Made by a program: the position numbers and the translations under genes. From assembly GCA_022606425.2 (NCBI GenBank), contig JAHDVF020000240.1, positions 248,001 to 312,000 of the forward strand: a stretch of 64,000 nucleotides of DNA, read 5' to 3'. Shown piece by piece: positions 44,853-55,264 of the stretch. The stretch is from Lepidostoma basale. Its lineage: Eukaryota; Arthropoda; Insecta; Trichoptera; Lepidostomatidae. The notes below the pieces were generated by a model that worked only from the letters and a program-made list of their open reading frames with translations, was not told where the DNA came from and did not search any database. Numbering within the stretch: position 1 is the first letter of the stretch; each line of letters begins with the position of its first letter.

Positions 44853-45184
44853 ATAAGGATTAATTGTACCTCAATAGACACGAAGATGTTAATTGTTTTC
44901 TGGGAACAGAATATGGTGGTCGAGGCGCTTACAGGACTTATGACCTGTCATTGGTTGGGTTAAGCGATCGCTTTATGTTTAACAACATTCCCCATTGCGC
45001 CCTTCATACGACCACCTCGTCTGACAAATTTTTGGAAGATGTATATATGCTAGAATGCTGCGCAGCACTTCACATGTTTTTAGTTCAATCTACACTAGCG
45101 CCATCCATTAAGATTGGGAAGCATTAAGCAGAAAATCTTTATTAATTTATTAGTCTCTATTGAGATACAATTTATCCTTATAAA
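44853..45184. mobile_element. non-autonomous DNA element with ~28-bp TIRs
   Basis: The left end TTATAAGGATTAATTGTACC continues CTCAATAGACACGAAG. The right end (to 45184) is its reverse complement with few mismatches (TCTCTATTGAGATACAATTT). The interior is non-coding; AGGACTTATGACCTGTCATT and GGTTGGGTTAAGCG recur at 13383-13640 and 51559-51725. Superfamily not assigned. Confidence 0.75.
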
Positions 45185-45299
45185 AAAAAAATTATCCGCA
45201 ATGGGTAAAATCCAGTGTTTGTCTACAAGTATTTGTATACATTCAAAATGTTATTTTTATTTATTATTATTTTTATTTAAATTAACAACATTCAAAAAT

Positions 45300-45537
45300 T
45301 ATATGTTAATGATGTAAATGGAACCAGAAATAGAGGAAGACCGAGGAAAACGTGGCACGATCAAATAAATCAAATATTGAATGTCGGCCATGTGATGACT
45401 CACGCAATCGACGCGCGTGCATGACACGATGTATGAATGTTGAGGAAGCGAGAGAAATATGTCAGAAAAGAAAAGTGTGGCATTCCAATCTTTCTGCGTA
45501 CCGCTTCGGGGAGACGGCGTGATGGTTAGTTAGTTAC
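45300..45537 (+). mobile_element. LINE-A 3' fragment
   Basis: YVNDVNGTRNRGRPRKTWHD block to GGTTAGTTAGTTAC, with a small deletion after HVMTH. ATTTAAATTAACAA occurs on both sides, but not flush with the tail. Confidence 0.8.
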
Positions 45538-45594
45538 TTTTTTTTAATTCAAATTTTAATTTAAATTAACAATATTAATATTTTAACACAAAAG

Positions 45595-45816
45595 TCCGGA
45601 TCGTCCATGTCAACATGTGCAACATCTAAAAAGAACATTTTGTGTTAAATCATTTTTATTTTGTTATTTTATTTTATATCATTGTTTTTTATATTATTTG
45701 TTTTAGATTTATTTTGTGGGTGTTGGACGATGGAAGTGTGGGCGGGAGATGCCTATTGGTGGCGATGAGGTTCGCAACCCATCACACGGCGTCTCCCGCG
45801 GGGCGAAAAGAGAAGT
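45595..45816 (+). repeat. A-SINE, 3'-truncated
   Basis: Leader TCCGGATCGTCCATGTCAAC and GTGCAACATCTAAAAAGAAC, AT-rich linker, core to GGGGCGAAAAGAGAAG. The LINE-A-like 3' end is missing. Confidence 0.78.
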
Positions 45817-45819
45817 ATA

Positions 45820-46300
45820 CTTAAATATATAAGTAAAATACTTTCAGGTGTCTTGTAGCCGTATAATATTTTTATCTTAATATGCCAAGCGCTTAAGAAA
45901 AATTAACGTGTTTATAAAAAAAAACCTTGCGTGTGAGCAATGGATTACAAAAAAAAAACGATATGAAAAAGCATCAAACGTTACGTGTAGTCATGTCAAT
46001 CAAATTAATTAAAATGCCATGCACAATTAGTATCATCCCACCGCGACATTAATAATCTCATTGTTGGTACACGTTTAAGCTTTTCCTACGCATAAATTTG
46101 AACAATACTTGATATTATTCTATACTTAGTAAGAAGAATGAAATATTTTTATAGCGGTCGTGATTGATGGCGTCCTCGAGAATAAATACGATACTACATT
46201 AATATTACCTGTTGTATTGGACATCACCGTCTGTCTCCTCACTTCTTAGATAATTTATTTAAAGTATCTGAAATTATCATTATCATTATTATAATTATCA
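45820..46300. other. AT-rich non-coding stretch
   Basis: Nothing recognised. Confidence 0.4.
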
Positions 46301-46304
46301 TATT

Positions 46305-46600
46305 ATTAGATAATCCATTGTTTTGGCCGAAACACCATGATACTTCAACATAATCAAATGTTGTTATTAAATGTCTCAATTTATTTATATGATAATCAAG
46401 TGATTTAACTGAAATCACTTGATTGAAGTCCATTTTTTCCAACGATGCTTTTTTACAACTACTTCCACATTTGTCTTTATTTCGACAGCGACCGGTTTCA
46501 CCAGGCTCGCTGGCATCGACAGACTGGTGACACTGCCATTCATTCTCTTCCTATATACGCATAGATCAGGGTGGCAAACATGAATCTATACAAGAATTAT
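46305..46600 (-). repeat. HL5 element and associated block
   Basis: 46310-46360 (AATCCATTGTTTTGGCCGAA) recurs at 49281, 51486 and 56608. Motif at 46486-46526 on the minus strand: CAGT, CTGTCGA, T, GCCAG, loop, CTGG, TGAAAC, CGGT, C, GCTG. CAGT and GCTG can pair as stem I (one G-U). Confidence 0.65.
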
Positions 46601-46639
46601 AAAAAAATACTTATGTAAAATTTACTGAATTTAAATATT

Positions 46640-46925
46640 GTTTATAATATAATATAATATGATATATAATATAGCTTGTCCTACTCGTTAGTGTCCTCGT
46701 AATGAACCCCGGGCAATGTGGCTTCACTCTGGCAGAGGAGTCATAGCAGGTAACGAGAGGATGGAAGGCGAGTTTCTGGCGCCCCAAAACCAGATCACCG
46801 CAGCTAAGGGAAGGTAACCCCAACAGAAAATCCACCAGAGAAAACAACGGGAAACCACTCTAGTTATATATTTTCCGAGGAAATCACCATGAGGGACCTG
46901 ACAGGGCCCTTTAAGAAGAAGAAGA
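46640..46925 (+). mobile_element. LINE-type 3' end with (AAG)n tail
   Basis: GAACCCCGGGCAATGTGGCT to GAGGAAATCACCATGAGGGA, ending TTTAAGAAGAAGAAG. Protein-level family not recognised. Confidence 0.45.
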
Positions 46926-47072
46926 TATTATCCATTCAAATAACGTGAATATCAATATATAAATTTAGTTATTTATACGTAAGTATTTTAATATTAGGTC
47001 CTTACATATGAAATTGGCGTTTTGTATGGGAGGAACATAAAGTTGATTTTTTTTTAAATATAATATATTTAT

Positions 47073-47254
47073 TTAATCAAAGTATGTACCATTGCTATCT
47101 ATGCACTTTTGCCATCTCATAGGTAGTTCATCGATCCCTTTACTAAAAAAAACATTCGGACGGGAATCAATAAAATCTTTGAAGTTGGTTTGGACTGCCC
47201 CATCGGAGTTGAATTTTTTCCCTTGCAAGAAGTTATCCAAATTTCGAAAAAAAT
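47073..47254 (-). pseudogene. mariner transposase, C-terminal remnant
   Basis: Minus-strand codons read YFFRNLDNFLQGKKFNSDGA, then TNFKDFIDSRPNVFF and LPMRWQKCIDSNGTYFD with a natural stop at 47073-47075. This is the end of the transposase after the lost catalytic centre, in a different frame from the N-terminal part. Confidence 0.85.
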
Positions 47255-47263
47255 ATTAATCTG

Positions 47264-47857
47264 TCAAACGCTCACAAGTAACTTTTTTGAAGTCAATTTT
47301 CGCTTGGGACATGGTTTGGCTGGTACGGCAGGGTTCAGCCATTGCGATGAGCGCTTCCGATTATCATACAGGATCCACCTTTCATCACAGGTAATGATTC
47401 GATTCAAAATCCCTTCATTATTGTGCCGGTTGAGTAATGCAACGCAGCAGTCAACGCGCGTTTGTTGATTTGCTTCACTCAATTCGTGAGGTACCCACCT
47501 TTTAAGCTTTTTCACCTTCCCAATTTGCTGCAAGTGGATTAAAACAGTTTTATCACTAACACCGCAGCCTGCAGCTAACTCGGACGTGATTTGCGATGGA
47601 TCCGCTTCCACAATAGCCTTCAATTCTTCATTATCAACTTTGGTCTCCGGCCGTCCACGGGGCTTGTTCTGCAGGTCGAAATATCCAGAACGAAAACGTT
47701 GGAACCAAAAACGCACTGTGTTTTCTTTTGCGGCACCGTCGCCATACACATCATTAATCCTTCGAGCCGTTTCTGCAGCACTGGTGCCACGGTGGAACTC
47801 GTACTCGTAAATAACGCGATATTTCAAGTTTTCCATTTTGTAAACTGAGTGACGCAA
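47264..47857 (-). pseudogene. mariner transposase, N-terminal part
   Basis: A 197-residue frame; the native start is probably Met8 (codon 47834-47836, MENLKYRV). The N-terminal helix-turn-helix DNA-binding region is about residues 18-65, with NTVRFWFQRFRSG at 46-58. A GRP linker is at 68-70, the second HTH follows at about 75-110 and WVPHEL is at 121-126. The first catalytic aspartate is in TCDERW (Asp158). The frame stops after KKLLVSV at the deletion point, so the other two acidic catalytic residues are missing. It could bind TIRs but not catalyse transposition. Confidence 0.9.
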
Positions 47858-48044
47858 AGAAAAAAAACAATTGAGGAAAAAACAAATGAATTATAATTTT
47901 CGAAACACAAATACTTGAGTAAATAGCTGTATAAATTTGAATTTGGAATTCCTAACCAAAGAGAAGATATTTGAGATCAAAGTTGCCAGTACGGCAAAAC
48001 GCCAATTTCATATGTAAGGACCTAATATTATTATTGTATATAGA

Positions 48045-48180
48045 TTGTCGCGACAGCTGTTTCGCCAACCTATAGTTGGTTAACGCTCTAGGTTGGTGAA
48101 ATAACTGTCGCGACAAACTCTTGTAAATAAATTGTGATATAGAATAACAGTGTTGCAAATGTAAATTTGTAATTAATATT
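48045..48180. repeat. HL2 foldback element
   Basis: TGTCGCGACAGCTGTTTCGC to GAAATAACTGTCGCGACA (48046-48115) form an inverted repeat. The right part matches the HL2 3' block (AACAGTGTTGCAAATG). It lies 20 bp from the mariner end. Confidence 0.7.
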
Positions 48181-48359
48181 GTTATTTTTAATAAAAAAGA
48201 TTCTTATCAATGGTTTTAGATTTTTTTAACAATCTTCAATAGGATCACATTTTTTTTTTTTAATTATTTTATTATGTTTCAATCCTGGAGGTTGGTCTGC
48301 AGCATGTTGTAGATAATAATACTTCTCCCTGACACTATATTGTATATTTTTTCATAATA

Positions 48360-48470
48360 ATTAAATAAAACGATATCAGACTGGTCTGTCGATGCCAGCG
48401 AACCTAGCGAAACTTATCGCTGTCGAAATAAAGACAAAAATGGAGGTCATTAAAAACATCGTTTTATTTC
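48360..48470 (+). repeat. HL5 element
   Basis: AAATAAAACGATATCAGACT, then CTGTCGATGCCAGCG, GCGAAACTTATCGCTGTCG, AAATAAAGACAAAAATGGAG. The stem II right arm and the GGUC end are mutated in this copy. Confidence 0.6.
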
Positions 48471-48479
48471 ATTATTATT

Positions 48480-49280
48480 TAAAATTATAATAACTTTTAT
48501 GAAGATATTTCAGTAAAATCATTTGAATATACTCGTATATATTTTTTCAATTTCATTTATAATTTACATGTTAAAAAATCAATTTATCTTCTATTGTGCG
48601 TACATTAGGACAGCAAATTGTGATAAACAATAACAATAATTAAAAAAAAAAACTCAGTTACGTAATCTGACAGGTGGATTACAGCGGCTATCATTATAAT
48701 TGAAGATGCTGTAAAAGTCAAGGGAAATCGAGATGTAGTAACAAAACCACAAATTTTATATAGAGAGCTGTTAATTAATTAAACCACCAAATAGTGTAAG
48801 GTGAAGCTCCAATCTTCATACCTTATACATAGTTGACCCCGAGACGATTATAAGGTATGTTATTTACCAATTCCAAAGATTAGTTCGCCGTATTCAAGTT
48901 TGTAAATTGAAATGAATGTATTGACCCTCAACCACATTAAGAAGCTTCAATACATTATCACACGTGAATAGCTTTGAGTAACATCTTTGATTAAAATTTA
49001 ATATGAAGGGTTTAATTAAAAATGGATTTCGAAATTCTGATATGTTGAATGCATATTTTTTTCGTCAGCAATTATATGCGAGCGTATTCTGACATCACTT
49101 TTATTTCATATTTATCATTTTTATTTATTTATTTATTTACCTTTCCGTACAACATATTTTGTTTATTTATTTAATGAAATAAAGTTTTTTATATCTATCA
49201 AAAACATAATAAATTGGCATCTGATGTTTAAATTCTAATATGATTAGCTAATGCTTACACATAAAGACATAAAATAAATC
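48480..49280. other. AT-rich non-coding stretch
   Basis: Nothing recognised. Confidence 0.4.
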
Positions 49281-49320
49281 CATTGTTGTGACCGAAACAC
49301 TATGGTACTTCAACATTATG

Positions 49321-49549
49321 ACTGTTAAAATTTATAACACTGTTTTAATATCAGAATTTATTTTTATTCACTGAGAATCTCGCGACAGCTGCTTCGCCAA
49401 CCGGTGTTGGCATCATCACGTGTTACAATAAACTGAATTTATTGTAACACCTGATGATGCCAATACCGGTGGGCGAAACAACTGTCGCGACACTCTCAGT
49501 GAATAAAAATAAATTATGATATTATAACAGTGTTATAAATTTTAACAGT
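49321..49549. repeat. HL2 foldback element, near-perfect 229-bp hairpin
   Basis: The left arm starts ACTGTTAAAATTTATAACAC and the right arm ends with its complement; the loop is about 10 bp near 49435. Each arm has an HL2 motif. Right arm (49451-49487): CTGATGA, T, GCCAATACCGGTGGGC, GAA, ACAACTGT, C. The core is an exact CTGATGA...GAAA. Confidence 0.85.
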
Positions 49550-49779
49550 AATAAAATATATCATTAATATGAATCAAAGGGTCTTTTTTTTATAAGTTAT
49601 ATGAATACGAAAATCTTAATATAGAAAGTTTTACCAATAATAATTAATAAAATTAAGATGTTTATATTGTGGAAATGTGTGGATTTTTTTTTAGTTAAAA
49701 ACTGCCTTTTCCACTTTTTGAGTTTTTTTCTTGACATGTGTCGAAGGTTTTACATGTTCTTCAATGTTTTTTCTTCTTT

Positions 49780-49990
49780 TGCGCAGTGTCTTCGTCATTC
49801 GTCTTCAGTCTTCTGCAACCCTCTTTAGCTCAGCATATGAAACATAGTTAATGTTCTCACACACCTGTTTCAGATACTCCCGCTGAGGACACCCCCTGTA
49901 ATTTGTCCCCTCAACCACCCCCCTTATTGCGTCGTACAATAAATGTTCTAGCTAAACTATTGGGGTCGCCTCTTTGAGGTGGTTTTTCTC
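49780..49990 (-). mobile_element. LINE-E fragment
   Basis: GTCTTCTGCAACCCTCTTTA, CAGATACTCC and TTGCGTCGTACAATAAATG parallel 11870-12000. Confidence 0.5.
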
Positions 49991-50089
49991 TTCTTTGCCA
50001 AATTTAAATAACCAACAAATTTATGAAATTCATTAGCTATAATTATAAAATAAAATAAATTTTACTCTATCATTATTATATTGTAAACT

Positions 50090-50675
50090 AACTAACTGAC
50101 TAACCATCATGCTATGATCTTCTGAATCTCCTCCATTCACCTCAAAGTACTAATTCCTGGAATAGGCGTGTAGAAATCTAAAGCTTACCTTGTCACCTAA
50201 TATAATACATTAAGAAAATAAGTTCTAGACATCATGTTTAATATTGATGAAATTTAAGAGTTTTCTAATACATATTAATATAGTGAGAGGTTTCTAATAC
50301 ATATTCTTTCCTGATATATTTCTCTCGCTTTCCTCAACATTCATATATCGTGTCATGCACGCTCGTCGATTTCTATGACTCCACACATGGCCGATATTCA
50401 ATATTTGATTTATTTGATCGTGCCACATTTTCCTCGGTCTTCCTCTATTTCTGGTTCCATTTATATCGTTAACATATAATTTTTTTACCGTTCTTTCTTC
50501 ATTCATTCTTTCCATATGTCCAAACCATTTTAATGATCCTTTCATTATTTTGTTCATAACACCATCATTCGCACCGCATTCACTTCTTGTATTTTCGTTC
50601 GACACTCTATCATACACAGAGCATCTCACATTCGTCTAAGAGATCTCATTTCTACTGCATTTATTATACTTTTAT
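50090..50675 (-). mobile_element. LINE-A copy interrupted near its 3' end
   Basis: A tail remnant (AACTAACTAACTGACTAACC, 50093-50115) is separated by ~180 bp of unrelated DNA from the coding part (50294-50629, 111 codons: NDGVMNKIMKGSLKWFGHME, NRGRPRKMWHDQINQIL). TTTCTAATACATATT is repeated at 50261 and 50290. Confidence 0.75.
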
Positions 50676-50679
50676 CATT

Positions 50680-51185
50680 CTCTTGCCAGTATTATACTGT
50701 ATGTACCTATATACAAAATAATCATTTGTTTAAAAATCTCTGAAGAAAAATGTCAACCATCCAAAACATTTTACTACATTCTAAGTATTAATATAATTAA
50801 TATTTTGCATATATTTTAACTTAAACTAATTATATGCACATTTTATAACTTCTTCCAATTATTAAAATATAAACTAAAAATAATATTGGGCGAACACTTT
50901 TTTTAACTGATTCTTGGTCTAATACAAAAATGACTTGACTTTGTTTGTTCGCTAAAATTATCTGTGACAGTGGCAATATTCTTTATTTCACCTGCCACTG
51001 TGGAGAATCAATCTACGTAAGATAATGCCCGCGAACCGGACAATAATACAGCTGAACCGCAAAGCTTCGGATTTTGATATGTTTCATGATAGGATGACTG
51101 CTTTAAGGCAGCGTCTTACTTAATGTAATAACTGTTATTAAAAAATATATATGAAAGTTTTAATTTAGAGACAGTTTCATTAATG
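50680..51185. other. non-coding stretch, nothing recognised
   Basis: No supported feature. Confidence 0.4.
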
Positions 51186-51329
51186 TATTCCCATTAATTC
51201 TTTAGACCCGAATATGGTCGCGACCTGGCAAAACCGATCGAAACTAAAAGTGGAATTCAACAAAATATATTGTGTAAACATTTTTTATTTTCAGTAAATA
51301 TTGTTTACTTTATAAAAAAAAAAAATTAA

Positions 51330-51425
51330 ATAACCAGTCTGATGATCTCAACCAGCCTAGCTAATCCGGTCGCAGTCGAAAATAAGACAAAAGTGGAAGT
51401 AGTTTTTACAAAAACATTGCTTTTT
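51330..51425 (+). repeat. HL5 element with exact CTGATGA
   Basis: CAGT, CTGATGA, T, then a decayed stem, then CCGGTCGCAGTCG and AAAATAAGACAAAAGTGGAA. It shows that the HL5 ancestor probably carried CTGATGA; here GAAA has become TAAT. Confidence 0.55.
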
Positions 51426-51558
51426 TTAATTTTTGTTTAAAAATTATCATCTTTCAAGAGATTTCAGTAAAATTATATTTAAATAGTCCATTGTTTTGGC
51501 CGAAACACTATGATACCTTAACATTTTAAAACTTTAAAATTTTAATAACTTTTTTTTT

Positions 51559-51725
51559 AGGATTACCTAATTGTATCTCAATAGAGACGAAGATGTAAAT
51601 TATTTGGAAACAGAATATGACCTGTCATTGGTTGGGTTAAGCGATCACTTTATGTTTAACAACATTCACCATTCCGCCCTTCTTACGACACGTCTGACAA
51701 ATATTTGGAACTTGTATATATGTTA
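51559..51725. repeat. TIR-element fragment (44853-45184 family)
   Basis: CCTAATTGTATCTCAATAGA, ACGAAGATGTAAATT and GACCTGTCATTGGTTGGGTT match the larger copy. A middle segment is deleted and the right end is missing. Confidence 0.6.
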
Positions 51726-51774
51726 ATATTTTTTAATAACTTCACTGTTGGTAGGTACATCTACATAGATAATC

Positions 51775-51930
51775 AAATGATTTTACTGAAATCTCTTGAT
51801 GGAAGTTCATTTTAAATAATAATTAAATAAAACGATGTTTTGATGAGTCTGTCGATGCCAGCGAGCCTGGCGAAACCGGTCGCTGTCTAAATAAAGACAA
51901 AAGTGGAAATAGTTAAAAAAACATCTACAT
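51775..51930 (+). repeat. HL5 element
   Basis: Upstream block GGAAGTTCATTTTAAATAAT, then GAGTCTGTCGATGCCAGCG, AGCCTGGCGAAACCGGTCGC and ATAAAGACAAAAGTGGAAAT. Stem II and the GAAACCGGUC end are intact. Confidence 0.65.
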
Positions 51931-51942
51931 AGTTTTTTATAT

Positions 51943-52104
51943 CACAATTGTATTTTATTATACGCGACAGCTGTTTCATCAACCTATGTTGACATCATCA
52001 GGTGTTACAATAATATATCAAAATGTAACACCTAATGATGTCAACATAGGTAGAGGAAACAGCTGTCGCGTAAAATAAAATTCAATTGTGATACAAAAAA
52101 CAAA
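51943..52104. repeat. HL2 foldback element
   Basis: Arms CACAATTGTATTTTATTATA (left) and TAAAATAAAATTCAATTGTG (right) enclose paired CGCGACAGCTGTTTC/GAAACAGCTGTCGCG and ACATCATCAGGTGTTACA blocks. Confidence 0.8.
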
Positions 52105-52194
52105 GTTATATTAATTTAACAGTTTTAAAATTATGTTCGCTTTGTTTTGTGTATTTTTATAATTAGACCGTTTTATTTATATTTGTGGAAAGCA

Positions 52195-52315
52195 ACGAGA
52201 AACCACCACATCAAAAAGGCCCAAGTGGCATCCCAAGAACTAGCAAAGATATTAATAAACTTTGCTGCAAACCAATCCCAGGATTGAAACATAAGAAAAA
52301 GATTTATAATTGAAT
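52195..52315 (+). mobile_element. LINE-E 3' end
   Basis: GCTGCAAACCAATCCCAGGA then TTGAAACATAAGAAAAAG, the complement of the end at 11800-11835. Confidence 0.5.
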
Positions 52316-52436
52316 TAAAAACAAATTGGATGTAAAAGCCATGTATCTATATATCTTTTTTGAGTGAAATAAAATTGTGAAACTTGAAACGAATATTCTA
52401 TTCAGGTACGTTATTCTTTTCGGAATGAAAACAAGA

Positions 52437-52865
52437 AAAACAAACCATCACGCCGTTTCCCGCAGGGGTAGGCAGAGAGAATGGGCCGCCACCCTACTCT
52501 ATCCTGACATAGCTTTCTCCACATTCATACATCGAGTCATACACGCACGTCGATTCTTCCGGCTTCTGACATGACTAACCTTTAATATTTGATTAATTTG
52601 GTCATGCCATGTTTTCCACGGTTTACCTCGACTCCTTACTCCACCTACATCGTTAACGTATACTTTTTTAACCATTCTTTATTCACCCATGCGCTCCATA
52701 TGTCCGAACCAACGCAGCGATCCTTTCATAATTTTGTTCATATAGCCTTCTTTCGCTCTACATTCCTTTCTAATATCAGCATTTGAGATTCTGTCGTACA
52801 TCGTTCTACCACACATACGTGTTAGGGACCTCATCTCTACCGCATTTATTCTGCTCTCATCTATA
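52437..52865 (-). mobile_element. LINE-A copy with (GTTT)-type tail
   Basis: AAACAAACCATCACGCCG, hairpin CCCGCAGGGG, then the full C-terminal region to the INAVEMRSL block at ~52850. A diverged subfamily member with frame breaks. Confidence 0.78.
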
Positions 52866-53189
52866 TTTTTAAAATCATTTAGATTGATGATGTTTTTGAT
52901 GAAGTAAGACCAGCAAACCTAAAAAAATAACAATTGACAAATAACACATCGGTTTCTTATTATCCCCTTTGACCTATTTCACAATAACTCATAATTTTGT
53001 ATCATTATGTTTCACAAGTTCGTATTGGTGGTCTAAAGATCGACAAGTATCACTTCTTGGTCTCTCGAGTGTCCGAGATCACCAGTTCAAGATCATTTAT
53101 CTCCTTAATACATTTGAAATTTCCCAGTCACGCTTCTGGCCTGCGTTGTAAATTTAGACACTTAAACGTTAATTCAATCATCACACCGC

Positions 53190-53350
53190 TGCGAACGCTC
53201 CGGTTGCATCCCGAAAAGGATGGTCGCCATCTTGACACGGTCGCGTGACGTCATGTCCGCCATTTTGATGAAGCGCTGTGACGTCACGGGCCGCCGTTTC
53301 CGAGTCGCGACTCTGTGCGGCAATATTATGGCGACTCGCACAGGTATGCG
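53190..53350 (+). promoter_or_regulatory. promoter-like island: two CRE and two YY1-type sites
   Basis: Two palindromic CREs, TGACGTCA, at 53246-53253 and 53279-53286 (33-bp spacing). GTCGCCATCTTG at 53224-53235 and TCCGCCATTTTG at 53256-53267 match the YY1/Pho core. The block is CpG-rich in AT-rich DNA, and CACAG|GTATGC at 53343/53344 could be a first-exon donor. The combination is typical of promoters; no downstream gene was identified. Confidence 0.45.
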
Positions 53351-53399
53351 AGTTATCTGACGTGCCGTGAGGAATGTGCGTCAACTTAAAATAACTGGA

Positions 53400-53845
53400 A
53401 TACAGAAAAAAATCGTTATTAATCAAAATTCATAAATTTCTTTTTACAGAACATTTTCTCATATTTTAAACGACACATTAACTTATTCTTAAAATAGGTT
53501 GTGACTTGCGAGAATATAGTAATAGATTTTTTTTTGCCAAAATTTAATTACATTAAAAATATATATATATTTTGCAAATAAAAAACAGTTGTATTATTTA
53601 TAAATAACGAGAAACCTTTTTTGGTATTAATTAAGAAAAAAGTATTTTAAAATTATTCATTATAAACTCATTAATACAGGGTTTGAGTGCTTTCTCGGCT
53701 TTGGTATGAAAGTTTGTATTTTTATTTCTTCTCTGACAATTGTTTTAATGTTTTGACACACAGCCTCAAGTCATTGGTAAACTTGAGAGTAAGAGAAACG
53801 GAAAATAATAGTTAATAAATAGTTACGTTTATACTTCTCTAATTT
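53400..53845. other. AT-rich non-coding stretch
   Basis: Nothing recognised. Confidence 0.4.
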
Positions 53846-54062
53846 ATTAAGGATCGTCTTCTCAGTCGTATTCCTCATGATTGAGTCCTCTTCTTGCTGT
53901 AAACCATTGATCATGGCACGCCATGCGCTCCTGTGATCCGTCAGTCTCCAGGCTGCAACTGATGAGAGACCAGTCAGCTCCCTGATTTGATCGAACCTGC
54001 GGCTTGGTGGTCGTGTTTGTCTTGGATCTCTCCGGGCTATGTGCCCAAAACACTTAAACACA
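53846..54062 (-). mobile_element. LINE-C copy, 5'-truncated
   Basis: Minus strand: FKCFGHIARRDPRQ, RPPSRRFDQIRELTGLSS, AAWRLTDHRSAWRAMINGLQ. Same end as 5519-5712. Confidence 0.75.
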
Positions 54063-54344
54063 TCCGTAAGAGTATTACCCTGATACGCAGCTGGTCAATG
54101 ATCAACTAGTTTGTTATTTTTGCCGTCCAAGGAATTCGCCGCCAGCATCACATCTTGAAAGCATCAATTTTGGACCTCTCTGATGTTCGCATAGTTATTA
54201 AGATTTATATCTTTAATTCATTTTACATTATCTCTTTTTTTTATTTAATTTATTTTTTTTAAATCCCAATTGGGTTATATGGATCCATTTTTAGATCTTA
54301 CTATTAATTATGTATTGTTTCAGATATTTTTTATATTGAGTTGT

Positions 54345-54795
54345 AGTGAGATTCCTTGTGTCTTTTCATTGTAAAGTTTTCAGTCCATTGTTCAATATCC
54401 TTGATTGTCCTGTCTTAGTTCGTCAATCGTGCAGTAATATCTGTCACAGTTGTCCAGTGTATGTGCATGTCTGAATTTTTAGTGAATTTGTAGCTGCTGT
54501 CCGTTGTCTTTTCCATAGTCACTCTGTGTACAACTTTTAAGGTCTCATATTTGGTCAGGTCTGATATGTCAATTTATTTTGTTTGTCTGTAAACTTCTAT
54601 GGTTGGGGTAAGTTAGTTAATGTTATAGGCTAATTATATTATTTTATTTTGTTGTCTTTGGAGTCTGGAGATGTCCTTTTGGTTTCCTGTCCCCCAGAAG
54701 GGAATCATATATGTCAGTCGGCTTTTTACATACGCTTCGTACATTATAACTTTTCCCTTCTTGGTATGTAATTCTGTAAAAATTCTTCTTTTTCC
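54345..54795 (-). mobile_element. LINE-L fragment (CR1/Jockey-like)
   Basis: Minus strand: VIMYEAYVKSRLTYMIPFWG, then KDISRLQRQQNKII, the post-palm WG...LQxxQNK landmark, and decayed continuation to about 54345. A small tandem repeat, TTTTTCCCTTCTTGGTATG, lies at 54750-54808. Confidence 0.6.
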
Positions 54796-54960
54796 CTTCT
54801 TGGTATGCTCTTCTTCTTCTTCTTTTATTGTCCTGCACACCTCCGTGACGCATAGGGCCTAAAGGATTCGCTTCCTACCGACTCTATCACACCTATAATG
54901 CCTAGCACTATCCCATGTGAGTCATTTTACATTGTATAAAAATGAAATGAAATTAGTAAT
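54796..54960 (-). mobile_element. LINE-K 3' end
   Basis: TTCTTCTTCTTCTTTTATTG then CACACCTCCGTGACGCATAG parallels 27590-27720 (CACACCTCCGTGGTGCAAAG). The terminal ~150 bp only. Confidence 0.65.
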
Positions 54961-54984
54961 TAGCGACACGTGATTTCAGCATGT

Positions 54985-55260
54985 CTAATTAGTAGAGTTG
55001 TAGCAAAAGTAGCGTTGACGCAGTGGTCCCCGGGGCGCCTGAGGTCGTGGACCCGCACCACGTGACCGGTCCCGTTAGACCGCGAAACAAACCGCACGCC
55101 AGCAGCGGCGCGCAGTATTATGTGCGACGCTATTATCCTCCATAGTAATATCGGAGCCAGCCTAGTACATAGTACATCGGTTCCGCTCGTAAGGCTGTGT
55201 CTATTCCCTTCGGCTGGCGCTGCGGTCGGACGAGACACAGCTTCGAGGAAAATCAATAGG
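54985..55260. promoter_or_regulatory. GC-rich unique island
   Basis: CpG-rich with an E-box, CCACGTGACC, near 55059. A minus-strand 98-codon frame (54960-55256) is open but shows no family. It could be host regulatory or exonic DNA, or an unrecognised GC-rich repeat. Confidence 0.25.
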
Positions 55261-55264
55261 AAAT

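Larger units (their letters stand above)
46994..48025 (-). mobile_element. mariner element, internally deleted
   Basis: 31-bp terminal inverted repeats (46994-47024 and 47995-48025, starting TTAGGTCCTTACATATG) are perfect and lie between TA dinucleotides, the mariner target. At 1032 bp the element is shorter than the usual ~1.3 kb. The interior encodes a mariner transposase whose central part, with two catalytic aspartates, is deleted. The intact TIRs mean it could in principle be mobilised in trans. Confidence 0.92.

Noticed and set aside
54960..55256. 98-codon minus-strand ORF
   Set aside because: Lies in a GC-rich island where chance ORFs are long; no known domain.
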